Below, piece by piece: positions 37,642 to 47,479 of a DNA stretch of 64,000 nucleotides. Below the pieces are notes generated by a model. The model saw nothing but the letters and a program-made list of their open reading frames with translations. It was not told where the DNA came from and searched no databases. Position numbers and translations under genes: made by a program. Each line of letters opens with the position of its first letter. Position 1 is the stretch's first letter. Where the stretch lies: positions 8,385 through 72,384 of the forward strand of contig CBDUZS010000004.1 in the NCBI GenBank assembly GCA_965371785.1. The letters are read 5' to 3'. The stretch is from CBDUZS01 sp965371785 (GTDB taxonomy: Bacteria > Fermentibacterota > Fermentibacteria > Fermentibacterales > JCC-6).

Positions 37642-38775
37642 ATGAAACTCGAGGAATTTCAGGCGAAATCACTTTTCAAGGCATCCGGAATTCCCGTTCC
37701 GGACGGCATTATGGTGACCACGGCAGACGATGCCGGAAAGGCAGCGGAAAAAATCGGCTGCCCCGTCGTCGTCAAGGCTCAGGTCCAGGCGGGCGGACGG
37801 GGCAAGGCGGGTGGAGTCAAAATCGCAAAGACGCCCGACGAGGCCGCTTCCCTTGCTGAAGACATCCTTGGAATGTCGATCAAGGGTTTCCCGGTGGAGA
37901 GGCTCCTCATCGACCCCGCAGTTTCCATACAGGATGAGTTCTACGTAGGAATCACAATCGACAGAAGAAAGAAGGGGCCTGTCCTGATGGCATCCCCGGC
38001 CGGAGGTGTGGATATCGAGAAGGTGGCTAGAGAAACACCGGAAAAGATTTTCTTCCACACCATACATCCCATTCATGGCCTCAGACTCTTCGAAGCGAAA
38101 AAGGTTGCGTTCAAACTTTTTTCTGAGAAGAAGCAGGCGCTCACGGCTGCATCTATCATGACCAGGCTCTGGCAGTGCTTCAGGGACTCACATGCCTCTC
38201 TTGCAGAGATAAACCCACTGGTTCGACTCACGGACGGTTCACTTCTGGCAATCGATGCCAAAATCGTGCTAGATGACAACGCGTTGTACTTGAATCCGGA
38301 CCTCGAGAATATGAGACTCCCCTCCCTGGATGAACGGAAGGAACTCGAGGCAAAGGAGCACGGGTTGAGCTTCGTCAAGCTCGACGGTGAGATTGGCTGC
38401 ATGGTAAACGGCGCGGGGCTTGCCATGGCTACAATGGACCTCATCAAGCACATGGGTGGTACACCGGCCAATTTCCTCGACATCGGAGGCAGCTCGAACC
38501 CGGACAAGGTTATCAAGGCAATGGAACTGCTCGTATCCGATCCCAACGTGAAGGCCATCTTCATAAACGTCTTCGGAGGAATCACCAGATGTGATGACGT
38601 GGCCAGGGGTCTCGTAACAGCGCTCGAGGTTGTCGGAACCGATCTTCCACTGGTAGTAAGGCTTACGGGAACAAACGGGAAAGAGGGAAGAGCGATTCTT
38701 GCCGATGCGGGAATCGAAGCATTCACCGACATGATGGAAGGCGCTGAGAAGGTCATCGGCTTGACCGTCTCATGA
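37642..38775 (+). CDS. sucC: Succinate-CoA ligase subunit beta
   Basis: 377 residues. The N-terminal ATP-grasp domain has KAQVQAGGRGKAGGVK near 48, and the C-terminal CoA-ligase domain has the NGAGLAMATMD motif and the NIFGGITR-equivalent NVFGGITRCDD near 314. With SucD it makes ATP or GTP while converting succinyl-CoA to succinate. Strong ribosome-binding site (GAGGAGG) before the ATG. First gene of sucC-sucD-fumarase alpha-fumarase beta, which are spaced by 23 bases or less. Confidence 0.96.
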   Translation: MKLEEFQAKSLFKASGIPVPDGIMVTTADDAGKAAEKIGCPVVVKAQVQAGGRGKAGGVKIAKTPDEAASLAEDILGMSIKGFPVERLLIDPAVSIQDEFYVGITIDRRKKGPVLMASPAGGVDIEKVARETPEKIFFHTIHPIHGLRLFEAKKVAFKLFSEKKQALTAASIMTRLWQCFRDSHASLAEINPLVRLTDGSLLAIDAKIVLDDNALYLNPDLENMRLPSLDERKELEAKEHGLSFVKLDGEIGCMVNGAGLAMATMDLIKHMGGTPANFLDIGGSSNPDKVIKAMELLVSDPNVKAIFINVFGGITRCDDVARGLVTALEVVGTDLPLVVRLTGTNGKEGRAILADAGIEAFTDMMEGAEKVIGLTVS

Positions 38776-38798
38776 GCCGGGTCTGAAGGGAAATACAA

Positions 38799-39674
38799 GT
38801 GAGCATTCTAATAGATGAGAATACGAGAGTCCTCGTTCAGGGACTCGGGAGAGACGGATCCTTTCACGCCCAGCAGATGCTCGACTACGGAACAAAGATC
38901 GTTTCGGGTGTGCATCCCGGCAAAGGCGGCTCGACAGTCGCATCCTTTCCGGTCTTCAACACCTGCACCGAGGCCCTAGAGAGCACCGGCGCGGAATGCA
39001 GCATCATTTTCGTACCTGCTGCATTCGCAGCGGACGCTATCCTCGAGGCTGCTAACGCCGGAATCAGACTCATCGTATCCGTAAGCGAAGGAATTCCCAT
39101 TCTCACGATGACCGAAGTCGTTCACGAACTCGATTCACTCGGGGTATCTCTCCTCGGACCGAATTGCCCCGGGTTGATCTCCCCGGGCAAGTCGAAAGTC
39201 GGGATAATGCCCGGAAGCATCTTCCGCAGGGGAAACATCGGCGTAGTTTCGAGAAGCGGAACTCTTACCTACGAAGTAGTAGACCACCTCACAGCCGCCG
39301 GGCTCGGCCAGTCGACCGCGATAGGCATGGGTGGAGATCCCGTTGTCGGTCTTAAATTCATCGAATACCTGCAGCTGTTCGAGGAGGATCCCGAAACGGA
39401 TGCCATCGTAATGGTAGGTGAAATCGGCGGAACCGACGAGGAAGATGCCGCTGACTTTGCAGGGCAAAACCTGTCCAAGCCGGTGGTGGGCTTCATCGTC
39501 GGCAGAAGTGCGCCTCCCGGCAAACGTATGGGTCATGCGGGAGCAATAGTCTCCGGTGGAACCGGCACTGCAGAGAACAAAGTAGAAGCCATGGAGAGAA
39601 ACGGCATTCCCGTTGCCGAAACGATAGTGGATATCGTGGATCTCCTGAAGCAGAGAATTGGAGGTTCCAATTGA
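38799..39674 (+). CDS. sucD: Succinate-CoA ligase subunit alpha
   Basis: 291 residues beginning with GTG at 38799 behind AAGGG. The CoA-binding Rossmann domain has VHPGKGG near 42 and [10 protein letters not shown] near 123. The catalytic histidine is in [14 protein letters not shown] near 248. Forms the heteromer with SucC. The stop overlaps the TTG start of the fumarase alpha gene, so the two are coupled. Confidence 0.96.
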   Translation: MSILIDENTRVLVQGLGRDGSFHAQQMLDYGTKIVSGVHPGKGGSTVASFPVFNTCTEALESTGAECSIIFVPAAFAADAILEAANAGIRLIVSVSEGIPILTMTEVVHELDSLGVSLLGPNCPGLISPGKSKVGIMPGSIFRRGNIGVVSRSGTLTYEVVDHLTAAGLGQSTAIGMGGDPVVGLKFIEYLQLFEEDPETDAIVMVGEIGGTDEEDAADFAGQNLSKPVVGFIVGRSAPPGKRMGHAGAIVSGGTGTAENKVEAMERNGIPVAETIVDIVDLLKQRIGGSN

Positions 39675-40516
39675 GAGAGCTGGATGTAGCACTGATCACA
39701 TCCGCGATGAAGGACCTGTCCATCTCCTGCAACCTCTTTCTCGGCGACGATGTGAAGGACTCGCTCCGGGAAGCCTACGAGAACGAGGAATCGCCTCTCG
39801 GCAGAGAGATTCTCGGGGTTGTACTGGAGAACCACGATATCGCCGCGGAAAAGAGTATGCCCCTGTGCCAGGACTGCGGGGTTGCGGTGGTATTCATCGA
39901 CATCGGTCAGGATGTTCATCTCACTGGCGGTAACCTGGAAGACGCAATCAATGAGGGTGTCAGACGGGGATACTCAGAGGGCTATCTCAGGAAATCAATG
40001 GTATCTGATCCCGCCATCGACAGGAAGAACACGGGAGACAACACGCCGGCCGTGATCCATACCAGAATCGTTCCCGGGGAAAAGATCAGGCTTCGCTTCG
40101 CGCCGAAGGGCGGAGGTGCCGAGAACATGAGCGAGGTCAGGATGATGACCGCAGCAGACGGCATCGAGGGCATAAAGGACTTCGTAGTGGACAGGGTGAA
40201 GAGATCGGGAGGGAACCCTTGTCCTCCGATGGTTGTTGGAGTCGGGATAGGGGGCAATTTCGAGAAGTGTGCACTCCTTGCAAAGGAATCTCTTTTCAGG
40301 ACCCTGGGAGAGCACAACCCCGATCCGAGATACGCAGACGCCGAGAGGGAAATCCTCGATAGAGTGAACAAGCTGGGAATTGGTCCACAGGGCCTGGGCG
40401 GACGAACAACAGCGCTTGCCGTGAACATCGAGTACATGCCATGCCATATTGCCTGCATGCCGGTAGCCGTGAACATACAGTGCCATGCTCACCGGCACGC
40501 TGAGATAGAGATATAG
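39671..40516 (+). CDS. Class I (iron-sulfur) fumarate hydratase, alpha subunit
   Basis: 281 residues, TtdA/FumA N-terminal type, binding an oxygen-sensitive 4Fe-4S cluster and hydrating fumarate to malate. Family signs: PLCQDCG near 66, the [15 protein letters not shown] block near 178, and [12 protein letters not shown] near 239 with [11 protein letters not shown] following. It begins with TTG at 39671, six bases after GGAGG. The beta subunit follows after ten bases. A tartrate or other hydratase role cannot be excluded from sequence alone, but the sucCD context favours fumarase. Confidence 0.93.
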   Translation: MRELDVALITSAMKDLSISCNLFLGDDVKDSLREAYENEESPLGREILGVVLENHDIAAEKSMPLCQDCGVAVVFIDIGQDVHLTGGNLEDAINEGVRRGYSEGYLRKSMVSDPAIDRKNTGDNTPAVIHTRIVPGEKIRLRFAPKGGGAENMSEVRMMTAADGIEGIKDFVVDRVKRSGGNPCPPMVVGVGIGGNFEKCALLAKESLFRTLGEHNPDPRYADAEREILDRVNKLGIGPQGLGGRTTALAVNIEYMPCHIACMPVAVNIQCHAHRHAEIEI

Positions 40517-40526
40517 GAGGCGCCCA

Positions 40527-41081
40527 ATGAAGACATTCGAGCTCACAACACCCCTGACCACCGAACAGCTCTCCGAGCTTCAGGTAGGCGACAAGGTTCT
40601 TCTCTCCGGTGAAGTGTTCACCGCAAGGGATGCGGCACACAAAAGGCTTGTCACACTGATTGAGGAAGGCAAGGAGCTTCCATTCGATCTCGAAGGCGCG
40701 GTGATCTACTTCGTGGGTCCGGCACCTTCCCGACCCGGGCAGGTGATGAACTCGGCTGGTCCAACGACCAGTTACCGGATGGACTCTTTTACCCCTCTTC
40801 TCATGGACCATGGTCTCAAAGGAACGATCGGCAAGGGCTCGAGATCGCAGGAGGTCAGGCAAGCGATTGTTCGCAACGGCGGTGTGTACTTCGGCGCTGT
40901 TGGCGGGGCCGCTGCAGGAATAGCTTCAACCGTGAAGGAAGCAGAAGTAATAGCGTACGAAGACCTCGGTCCTGAAGCTGTCAGACGGCTCGTAGTAGAG
41001 AAAATGCCCCTCTTCGTAATCAATGACGTTCACGGGGGAGACCTCTTCGAGATCGGCGTATCACAGTACTGTTGTGATTGA
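40527..41081 (+). CDS. Class I fumarate hydratase, beta subunit
   Basis: 184-residue C-terminal half of the two-subunit fumarase (TtdB-like), with LSGEVFTARDAAHKR near 27, the YFVGPAPS motif, the KGSRS segment that helps bind substrate near 108, and GAVGGAAAG. AGGAGG lies six bases before the ATG. Last gene of the sucCD-fumarase operon. Confidence 0.94.
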   Translation: MKTFELTTPLTTEQLSELQVGDKVLLSGEVFTARDAAHKRLVTLIEEGKELPFDLEGAVIYFVGPAPSRPGQVMNSAGPTTSYRMDSFTPLLMDHGLKGTIGKGSRSQEVRQAIVRNGGVYFGAVGGAAAGIASTVKEAEVIAYEDLGPEAVRRLVVEKMPLFVINDVHGGDLFEIGVSQYCCD

Positions 41082-41110
41082 TAAGCCTTACAACCGGGCA
41101 TCTTTGCCTG

Positions 41111-41578
41111 CTAGTTGTCCTGGTACCTTTCGGTGGAGAACCTGTAGCCGTCCGCAGATATGCCTGCACCCGCGCCGAACAGCCACCGGGAGCAGCAACC
41201 TCCCCGGTCCTCGATGACAAGGAAGTTATACTCCACTCGAATCGAGAGGCTACAGGCAGCCTGGCCATCGTTTGTATCGACGATATCGGTAAATACCAGA
41301 GCATCATCGACCAGAACCATGGGAAGAGGTCCGTCTTCCCCTGCGATTTCACAGATATGATAATTGGTGCCAACGATTCTCCCGGTCACTTCGTACCTGC
41401 CATCCTCCCGGGGAAGGATCCTCAGCCAGCTTCTCTCGATCGTCGACTCTCCGGTAGCGATTGATGTAATCTCTTCATCGTTGTAGTAGTACCCGCTGAA
41501 ATCAATCACCCTGGAAGAACAGCCCGAGAGAGCGGCCAGCACGAACGGGAACAGCATCGCAAGTGTTCCTCTTCCCAT
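41111..41578 (-). CDS. Small lipoprotein, function unknown
   Basis: 155 residues with a short basic start, a hydrophobic segment and a LSGC lipobox (Cys near 20), so it is exported and lipid-anchored. The mature part looks all-beta, with two later cysteines and a GGCC pair that could form disulfides. It lies 15 bases downstream of the P-type ATPase on the same strand and may be co-transcribed. Not otherwise recognised. Confidence 0.7.
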   Translation of the reverse strand: MGRGTLAMLFPFVLAALSGCSSRVIDFSGYYYNDEEITSIATGESTIERSWLRILPREDGRYEVTGRIVGTNYHICEIAGEDGPLPMVLVDDALVFTDIVDTNDGQAACSLSIRVEYNFLVIEDRGGCCSRWLFGAGAGISADGYRFSTERYQDN

Positions 41579-41593
41579 AACATCACTCTCCGA

Positions 41594-44341
41594 TCATTGT
41601 GCCCTTAGCCGCAGTCTTCTTCGCTTACTGGATTTCAGCAGTTCGAACACTCCCAGAAAGATACCGGCAGCACCGAGCACGTAGAGCCAGTCCTGAAAAC
41701 CCGGACCGGCAAAGTGCAGGAAATCACTGATGAAAGGTCCATAGACACCCAGCAGGATGAACCCGATTGAGGCAACTATTGACCAAAGGAGAATCCTGTT
41801 CTCGAAGAAATTACGATTGAAGATCGATGTGCAGTCGTACCTTCTCGAGAGAACGTTGGCGAACTGACAGAAACCGATGGTCAGGTAACTGAGGGTTGTG
41901 GCACGAGCGTAGTGGATTTCCGCGCTTGAAGAAAGGTCTTTTCGTGCCATGTAAAGAGCGAAATTAGCGAAAGCCAGCCCCCCTATGAGCACACCGAGAA
42001 GCGCAACTTCGACCGAACTCCTTTTGCCCATGATGTGGCAGCTCTGATCACGGGGTGAAGACTCCATCGTTCCCTTTGATGAAGGATCGAATGTCAGGCA
42101 TGTAAGCGGCATTACTTCTGCGAGCAGATCTATGGCCAGGATCTGGATTGCAAGAATGGGAATCGCCCAGTCCCCGATGGCAACCGCCGCAAGGCCCAGG
42201 AGGACGATGGCAAGTTCCGCACCGTTAGTCGTCATCGATGCCAGAACGGTCTTCTTGAGATTGGCGTAGATCGTACGGCCTTCCCTGATAGCTTCCACGA
42301 GTGTAGGGAAACTGTCATCGAGAAGCACGAGCTCTGCGGCTTCCTTCGCGACATCGGTTCCCGTCTGACCCATGGCAACTCCGATATCGGCTCTCTTCAA
42401 AGCCGGGGCGTCGTTGACTCCGTCGCCCGTAACCGCGACAACTTCGCCCTGGGCTTCGAGAAGCTCCACGATTCTCAGTTTGTGCTCGGGATTGACCCTT
42501 GAAAATATCACTGCCTCGTGTGACTCAAGAATCCCGCTCAGCTCGGTATCATCCATCTTCTCGAGCTGCACTCCCGTATACACCTTCGGCTCACCGGTAA
42601 GAGATAATCCGATTTCCCTGCCTACTGCCTGTGCGGTGATCGAGTGATCTCCCGTCATGATGAAGATCCTGATCTGAGCCTTATGACACGCCGCAATTGC
42701 CTCCCGGACACCTTCCTTGGGAGGATCGGTCATGCCGACGAGCCCGAGGAATACGACATCCTTCTCGATCTCTTCGATGTTGTAATCATCACCGTTGATT
42801 TCCAGCGGACGGAATGCTATCGCAAGCACGCGAAGAGCCTGCCGTGAATACTCTTCGTTCATCTCACGAATTCTCTGTTCGTCCTCCTCCGTGATTGGAA
42901 CCATCTCACCGTTTCTGTAGATGTACTTCGAAATGGACAGAACACTGTCCGTAGCACCCTTCATTGCAAGCTGAATTCGATCGCCGAATCTGCGGACCGA
43001 GCTCATCCGCTTACGCTCTGAATCGAAGGGAAACTCGAACAGCTCCGGATTCTCCTCGTCCTCCGTCGGGCTGCGGGTACCGATCTTGGTGGACATCGCA
43101 ACCAGCGCTGCTTCGGTGGGATCACCGATAGGATACCAGCCGGCATGATCCTCATCGGGCGGATGTATCTCGGCATTGGATGCCATGGTCCCCGCATCCA
43201 TCATTATCTCTATCCCGGCTATCTGCTCTCTCGAGAGCGGGACTCCCTCGCCGTCCTGTATCTCCCCCTCGGGAGCGTAACCGACACCCGTGATTCCATA
43301 CTCTCTGCCGTCGAACCAGACGGTGGTCGCAGTCATCTCGTTCTTCGTGAGCGTGCCGGTTTTATCGGTACATATCACCGTTGTCGAGCCGAGCGTTTCC
43401 ACAGAGGGAAGATTCTTCACAACCGCATTTCTGTCCGCCAGCCGGTTGCTTGCTGCCGTAAGCGCTACGGTGACCTGGGCAGGCAGAGCCTGGGGTACTG
43501 CCGCAACTGCGACTCCCAGTGCGAGTATCATGCTCGTAAGAATCGTAAACCCCTGCCAGACCGCAACTGCAAAAAGCCCAACGCTGATCAGGAAAACGAT
43601 GATCGTGAGCCATTTTGCCAGAATACCAAGCTCCTTCTGAAGTGGAGATTTTACGGTGGTTATCTTCTGGGTCATGCTGGCGATCTTGCCCATCTCGGTA
43701 TCCATGCCGGTTCGAACGACAACTCCCAGTGCACTTCCCGTGGCTACCGTCGTCCCCGTGAAGGCCATGTTCTCCCTGTCGGCAAGGATACACTCCTCGT
43801 GAATTGCAGTGCTGTTCTTTTCCTGGGGCATCGATTCCCCGGTCAGTGAGAATTCGATGGTTCGGAAATCAAAGGATTCCAGAATACGCAGATCGGCGGG
43901 GATCTTGTCACCTGCATCTATCTCCACCACATCACCCGGTACGAGCATCGACTGCGAAACTTCCTGCAGCTCGCCATCCACCATGATCTTGGTTGGTGAC
44001 TTTATCAGCTCTTTCAGCCGCTCCAGAATCTTGCTGGCCTTGTACTCCTGAGCGAAACCGATCGCTGCGTTTATGAGTACGATCAGGAACATCACAATTC
44101 CGTCACTGAAGCTGCCGATAGCGATCGATATCGTTCCCGCGATGATCAACACGATAACCAACAGGTTCCGGAACTGTGTCAGGAAGAGAAGCCACTTTGG
44201 AATGGCGGTATCGGCGATTATCTCGTTCAGACCGTATTCCTCGCGGTAACGCTCCGCGGTCTTCCGGGGCAACCCCTTTTCAGTGGATTCAAGAGCATCG
44301 AGGGTTTCACGTGCGGTCATTCTGTAGAAATCGGTGCTCAT
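41594..44341 (-). CDS. P-type cation-transporting ATPase (P2-like)
   Basis: 915-residue membrane pump with all the core motifs: actuator SLTGESMPQ near 168, phosphorylation loop CTDKTGTLTKNE near 327, nucleotide-domain KGATDSVL, and the hinge TGDGVNDAPALKRADIGVAMG. About ten membrane segments, and an N-terminal cation-ATPase domain. It groups with the Ca2+ or H+/Na+ type pumps, not heavy-metal ATPases. The M4 metal motif, usually PEGL in calcium pumps, is PQAL here, so the acidic ligand is missing and the ion cannot be named. No clear ribosome-binding site precedes the ATG. Confidence 0.92.
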   Translation of the reverse strand: MSTDFYRMTARETLDALESTEKGLPRKTAERYREEYGLNEIIADTAIPKWLLFLTQFRNLLVIVLIIAGTISIAIGSFSDGIVMFLIVLINAAIGFAQEYKASKILERLKELIKSPTKIMVDGELQEVSQSMLVPGDVVEIDAGDKIPADLRILESFDFRTIEFSLTGESMPQEKNSTAIHEECILADRENMAFTGTTVATGSALGVVVRTGMDTEMGKIASMTQKITTVKSPLQKELGILAKWLTIIVFLISVGLFAVAVWQGFTILTSMILALGVAVAAVPQALPAQVTVALTAASNRLADRNAVVKNLPSVETLGSTTVICTDKTGTLTKNEMTATTVWFDGREYGITGVGYAPEGEIQDGEGVPLSREQIAGIEIMMDAGTMASNAEIHPPDEDHAGWYPIGDPTEAALVAMSTKIGTRSPTEDEENPELFEFPFDSERKRMSSVRRFGDRIQLAMKGATDSVLSISKYIYRNGEMVPITEEDEQRIREMNEEYSRQALRVLAIAFRPLEINGDDYNIEEIEKDVVFLGLVGMTDPPKEGVREAIAACHKAQIRIFIMTGDHSITAQAVGREIGLSLTGEPKVYTGVQLEKMDDTELSGILESHEAVIFSRVNPEHKLRIVELLEAQGEVVAVTGDGVNDAPALKRADIGVAMGQTGTDVAKEAAELVLLDDSFPTLVEAIREGRTIYANLKKTVLASMTTNGAELAIVLLGLAAVAIGDWAIPILAIQILAIDLLAEVMPLTCLTFDPSSKGTMESSPRDQSCHIMGKRSSVEVALLGVLIGGLAFANFALYMARKDLSSSAEIHYARATTLSYLTIGFCQFANVLSRRYDCTSIFNRNFFENRILLWSIVASIGFILLGVYGPFISDFLHFAGPGFQDWLYVLGAAGIFLGVFELLKSSKRRRLRLRAQ

Positions 44342-44460
44342 TCGCTTCGGGGCCCGTCAGGTTTACATTGGACTCGATGTCGCTTCAGACTTTGCCGATG
44401 TACTCGATTGTGATTACCGGTTCTGAGTTCATGCATACGGAACTGCTGCAGGAATGTGGA

Positions 44461-44661
44461 TCAGAAGATGAACATCGAAACAGTGAGAGTGACGAAGATG
44501 AACCATGTAACCTGGTTCCGCAGGTGCTCGGAGGAGGTATCGGAGTTCAATCGGATTGAGTGCCACGAATCGCTTTCCGGTTCTCCGGCAAGACGCAAAA
44601 CCTCGCTACCGTTTGATTTACCATTACTTGCTGCAGAGAGATGAGCGTTCTCATCCGCCAT
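44461..44661 (-). CDS. Small tail-anchored membrane protein
   Basis: 66 residues, polar for the first 45 and ending in one hydrophobic segment (VTWFIFVTLTVSMFIF), the layout of a tail-anchored protein. GGAGGGG lies about eight bases before the ATG, which supports translation. It is not recognised as a family. It lies upstream of the ATPase on the same strand, 119 bases away, and might be an accessory peptide to the pump. Confidence 0.5.
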   Translation of the reverse strand: MADENAHLSAASNGKSNGSEVLRLAGEPESDSWHSIRLNSDTSSEHLRNQVTWFIFVTLTVSMFIF

Positions 44662-44799
44662 CAAGGAATCCCCTCCGGTTCGTATGCAGCAGAGCAGAAT
44701 TAATCACATTTATACTCTTTTCCCTGTAGAGGTCCAACATGGTATTTCCAGGCTGAACATGAGGGGCTTTCGAAGGCTGGAATCAAAGGTCCGAGGGGA

Positions 44800-45036
44800 T
44801 CACTTCCCTTCCCTATCGGTTTTCAGATCGGACCTGTTCTTCTTCCTGTGGTGTTCGAAACTGCTGAGCATCCAGCCGATGACGGTACCGGTTGCGATGA
44901 ACAGGAAAACCAGAAGAGCCCCCGACATGGAAACGGACCAGAAGAGGAATCGAATCTCAATTACTGCTACATTCTGAACGATGAATACGATGGTCAGGGC
45001 AGCAAGAATCAGCAGCAGAACCAGTCTTGAATTCAT
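44800..45036 (-). CDS. LapA-domain (DUF1049) small membrane protein
   Basis: 78 residues with two hydrophobic segments (about 4-25 and 36-58) and the family pattern VIQN/VQNVAVIEIRFLFW between them, then a basic tail (HHRKKNRSDLK). LapA-domain proteins sit in the inner membrane and are linked to envelope assembly in several bacteria. It is followed by the small tail-anchored protein on the same strand. Confidence 0.8.
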   Translation of the reverse strand: MNSRLVLLLILAALTIVFIVQNVAVIEIRFLFWSVSMSGALLVFLFIATGTVIGWMLSSFEHHRKKNRSDLKTDREGK

Positions 45037-45103
45037 ACGTCTGTTTCACCTTTCAATCGGGGGTATTGAATAACCGTTGGATCCAGCCGGTAACCAGACC
45101 TCT

Positions 45104-45805
45104 TCACCTTCCTCTCTCGAGAGCAGATTCCTGTGTCCCTTTGCCTTTTCCTTTGCTCCTCGACATTCTCAACAGGAAGAGAGTCATACCCGCCAGTGAG
45201 ATGAGAAACAGAGGCCAGCTGAAACCGGAAGGTCGCACCTGACTCAGGGCTTCGATACCGGCAGGCAATGCATGCAGAGCATCCTTCATGAACACGTACA
45301 GAGCCAGCAACGTACTGAAGGCGATAACGATCAGATCAACGAGCGTAAACCTCAGCTTCTGTTCCCGTTCAGTCTTCAAGACGGCTATCCCTCCCCCTGC
45401 GACCATCATCACGGCAATGAGCAGTGGGGACAACACAGGACCCCACCATGGAAGCGGTATCAGAAAGAGCAGGTCCCAGTCGAGCAGAGACTTCGGCCAT
45501 CCTATGAAGATTGCCAGCCAGATGTAGTAGAAAATATCCCACAAACCAAACGCGAACACGGAATAGCCGACCCTGTCCTGCCACCGTCGTCCGGCAATCC
45601 AGCCTATCAGTACGAGGATTATCAGGGTGACAGCTTCTCGACCAATCTCAATAACGGTGTACAGGTCGGTCATGAGCGGAATATCCTGCAGCAGATCTTC
45701 TATCCCGTACATGGCCCGGAGGTATACGACGACTGCAGCTTCGAGATAGGCCATCATTACAGCCAACAGCCCAACCTGAATAAGTCTAGGTCCCGGTTTC
45801 GTCAT
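45104..45805 (-). CDS. Hypothetical multi-pass membrane protein
   Basis: 233 residues with about six predicted membrane segments, and a basic C-terminal tail rich in Lys, Arg and Gly. The aromatic-rich middle (GLWDIFYYIWLAIF) is notable. No family recognised. On the same strand as the LapA-like gene 67 bases downstream; the separation suggests a loose operon. Confidence 0.7.
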   Translation of the reverse strand: MTKPGPRLIQVGLLAVMMAYLEAAVVVYLRAMYGIEDLLQDIPLMTDLYTVIEIGREAVTLIILVLIGWIAGRRWQDRVGYSVFAFGLWDIFYYIWLAIFIGWPKSLLDWDLLFLIPLPWWGPVLSPLLIAVMMVAGGGIAVLKTEREQKLRFTLVDLIVIAFSTLLALYVFMKDALHALPAGIEALSQVRPSGFSWPLFLISLAGMTLFLLRMSRSKGKGKGTQESALERGR

Positions 45806-45821
45806 TCCCTTGCCAGTTCAC

Positions 45822-47012
45822 TCACATTAGGCTGATAAGAGAGTTCCAGCGATCCATCTCGGTATCTGCAGGCAAACCCTTTCCGGCAAGAAAGGATACG
45901 ATTTCCACGTCATTGAATCTCAGGAACGGGTCAATTCTCTTCTCAAGTTCGAGTGTTGCCCGTACGTGAGCAGGGTCGTAGTCAGCCATGTAGGAATCGA
46001 AGAACAGGTTTTCGGGATCGAGTCGACGAGCGAACTCAATGTACTCCTCCACGTAGTCATGACCGGCGTATACAACCGTCTCCCCCGGGAGTTCGAGAAG
46101 CTTGCCGATGGACTGGAAAAAGGAGACGAGATCATCGGTAAAACACCTGCCTACCTTGCCGTTGAACAGAGTGTCACCTGAAACGAGCACGTTGTCGAAG
46201 TAGAAGCAAACCGAATCCTCTGTGTGGCCCGGTGTATGAATCACACGGATTCTTTCACCATCGAGTTCTACGAAACCCATTGCGAGAAGGGCTTCAGTGC
46301 TCAGAAATTCTGCGCCCGACTGCTCGAGAAGAGCTCGATTCCCGGTTGTATGATCGCAATGGGAATGAGTGTTGGTGACGTATAAGAGCTCGAGATCTTT
46401 CGTTCGTACAAAATCCAGAATCTGTTCGACGGCTCCGCCGTCGACTGCCATGGCGGACCGGTTTCCGTAGATCAGATAACCCAGATTATCTGCGGAGTAT
46501 CGGAACTGTTTGATCTTCATTGTACCCCCTGGTCTTCCGTTATCGGATTCCATCAGGTCAAGCTCCCAGTAGACGACACCGGAAAGAGGATTCTCGTAGT
46601 ACGTGTCACATTCGAGGAAGCCCATCGATTCGTAGAGCTTCATCGCACTTTTCAATCTGTCAAGCGTATCCAGGCGCATGGTGGAGTAGCCTGATTCAAT
46701 TGCCGTCTTCACCACGCTGTTCGCCAGTTTCCTTCCGAGCCCCCTCCCCCTGAATTCAGGCCTGACGTACAGCCGCTTCACCTCGCAGATCCCATCTTCC
46801 AGCTTTCTGAGTGCGACGCATCCTGCAGCACCCACTCTTCCGAGCGCTATCAGAAGGGCTCCGTCTGGAGGGGAGTACTTCCCGGGAAGTCCTGCCAGCT
46901 CCTCCTCGAACCCCTGAAAACAGAGATCCACGTTCAGAAAGGTTTCGTACTCCCGGAACAGAACGCGAACCTCTTCGATTTCCTCGACGGTCCTGGCTTG
47001 AAGTATCTCCAT
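45822..47012 (-). CDS. GNAT acetyltransferase fused to glyoxalase-II-like hydrolase
   Basis: 396 residues from the chosen start (ATG 47012, GGGGTGA five bases upstream; the open frame extends to 47147). Residues 1-160 are a GNAT domain with the acetyl-CoA loop RPEFRGRGLGRKLA. Residues about 168-396 are a metallo-beta-lactamase-fold hydrolase with THSHCDHTTG, HTPGHTEDS, SGDTLF and AGHDY, as in hydroxyacylglutathione hydrolase. An internal ATG at 46520 follows AGGGGGT, an ideal ribosome-binding site, so the hydrolase may also be made alone. This may be a recent fusion by loss of a stop codon. It could hydrolyse thiol esters; the acetyltransferase substrate is unknown. Confidence 0.82.
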   Translation of the reverse strand: MEILQARTVEEIEEVRVLFREYETFLNVDLCFQGFEEELAGLPGKYSPPDGALLIALGRVGAAGCVALRKLEDGICEVKRLYVRPEFRGRGLGRKLANSVVKTAIESGYSTMRLDTLDRLKSAMKLYESMGFLECDTYYENPLSGVVYWELDLMESDNGRPGGTMKIKQFRYSADNLGYLIYGNRSAMAVDGGAVEQILDFVRTKDLELLYVTNTHSHCDHTTGNRALLEQSGAEFLSTEALLAMGFVELDGERIRVIHTPGHTEDSVCFYFDNVLVSGDTLFNGKVGRCFTDDLVSFFQSIGKLLELPGETVVYAGHDYVEEYIEFARRLDPENLFFDSYMADYDPAHVRATLELEKRIDPFLRFNDVEIVSFLAGKGLPADTEMDRWNSLISLM

Positions 47013-47236
47013 GAAATCACCCCGGTTGACTATTCGGTTACCACGATCCTGGTCGTACTCTATGACTTCTTCAGACGGAGAACCATCCCATTTGCCTGAT
47101 CGGATTATCAAATGACCGTTCATCCCTTGCATCAGCTCAATTAACATGGGAACCTGTCACAGGTTCGGCATTGAGGAAACATACTGCGTCGATCGGAGTA
47201 GAAAGAGAAATAAGATACACGGAGAGTAGGGAAATA

Positions 47237-47479
47237 ATGAAAGAAGAGGACAGAAAGAAGATTGAGGAAATCGTTGACGGAATGCAGTGTCCCAGAGATT
47301 TTATATGCGTGGAGTCCGGTTTCGAGCGTATGTGCCAGGCAAAGGATTTCGGGCTGGAAAGCTACCTGGAATGCCTGGATGACAATCCCCAGGGTTGTCC
47401 TTTTTCCCTTTCTTTTGGAGAGGGGCACTTCTGCCAGTGTCCATTACGCGTGTATCTCAGCAAGAAACTGAAGAGGTAG
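47237..47479 (+). CDS. Small Cys-rich protein, 80 residues
   Basis: Seven cysteines in 80 residues (in CPRDFIC, RMCQA, LECL, CPFS and CQCPL), spaced like a metal- or cluster-binding domain; the last motif CQCPLRVY is distinctive. I chose ATG 47237, which is preceded by AGGG; an in-frame ATG at 47171 adds 22 residues unlike the rest. Not assigned to a named family. It stands alone between the minus-strand GNAT/hydrolase gene and the kor operon. Confidence 0.7.
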   Translation: MKEEDRKKIEEIVDGMQCPRDFICVESGFERMCQAKDFGLESYLECLDDNPQGCPFSLSFGEGHFCQCPLRVYLSKKLKR

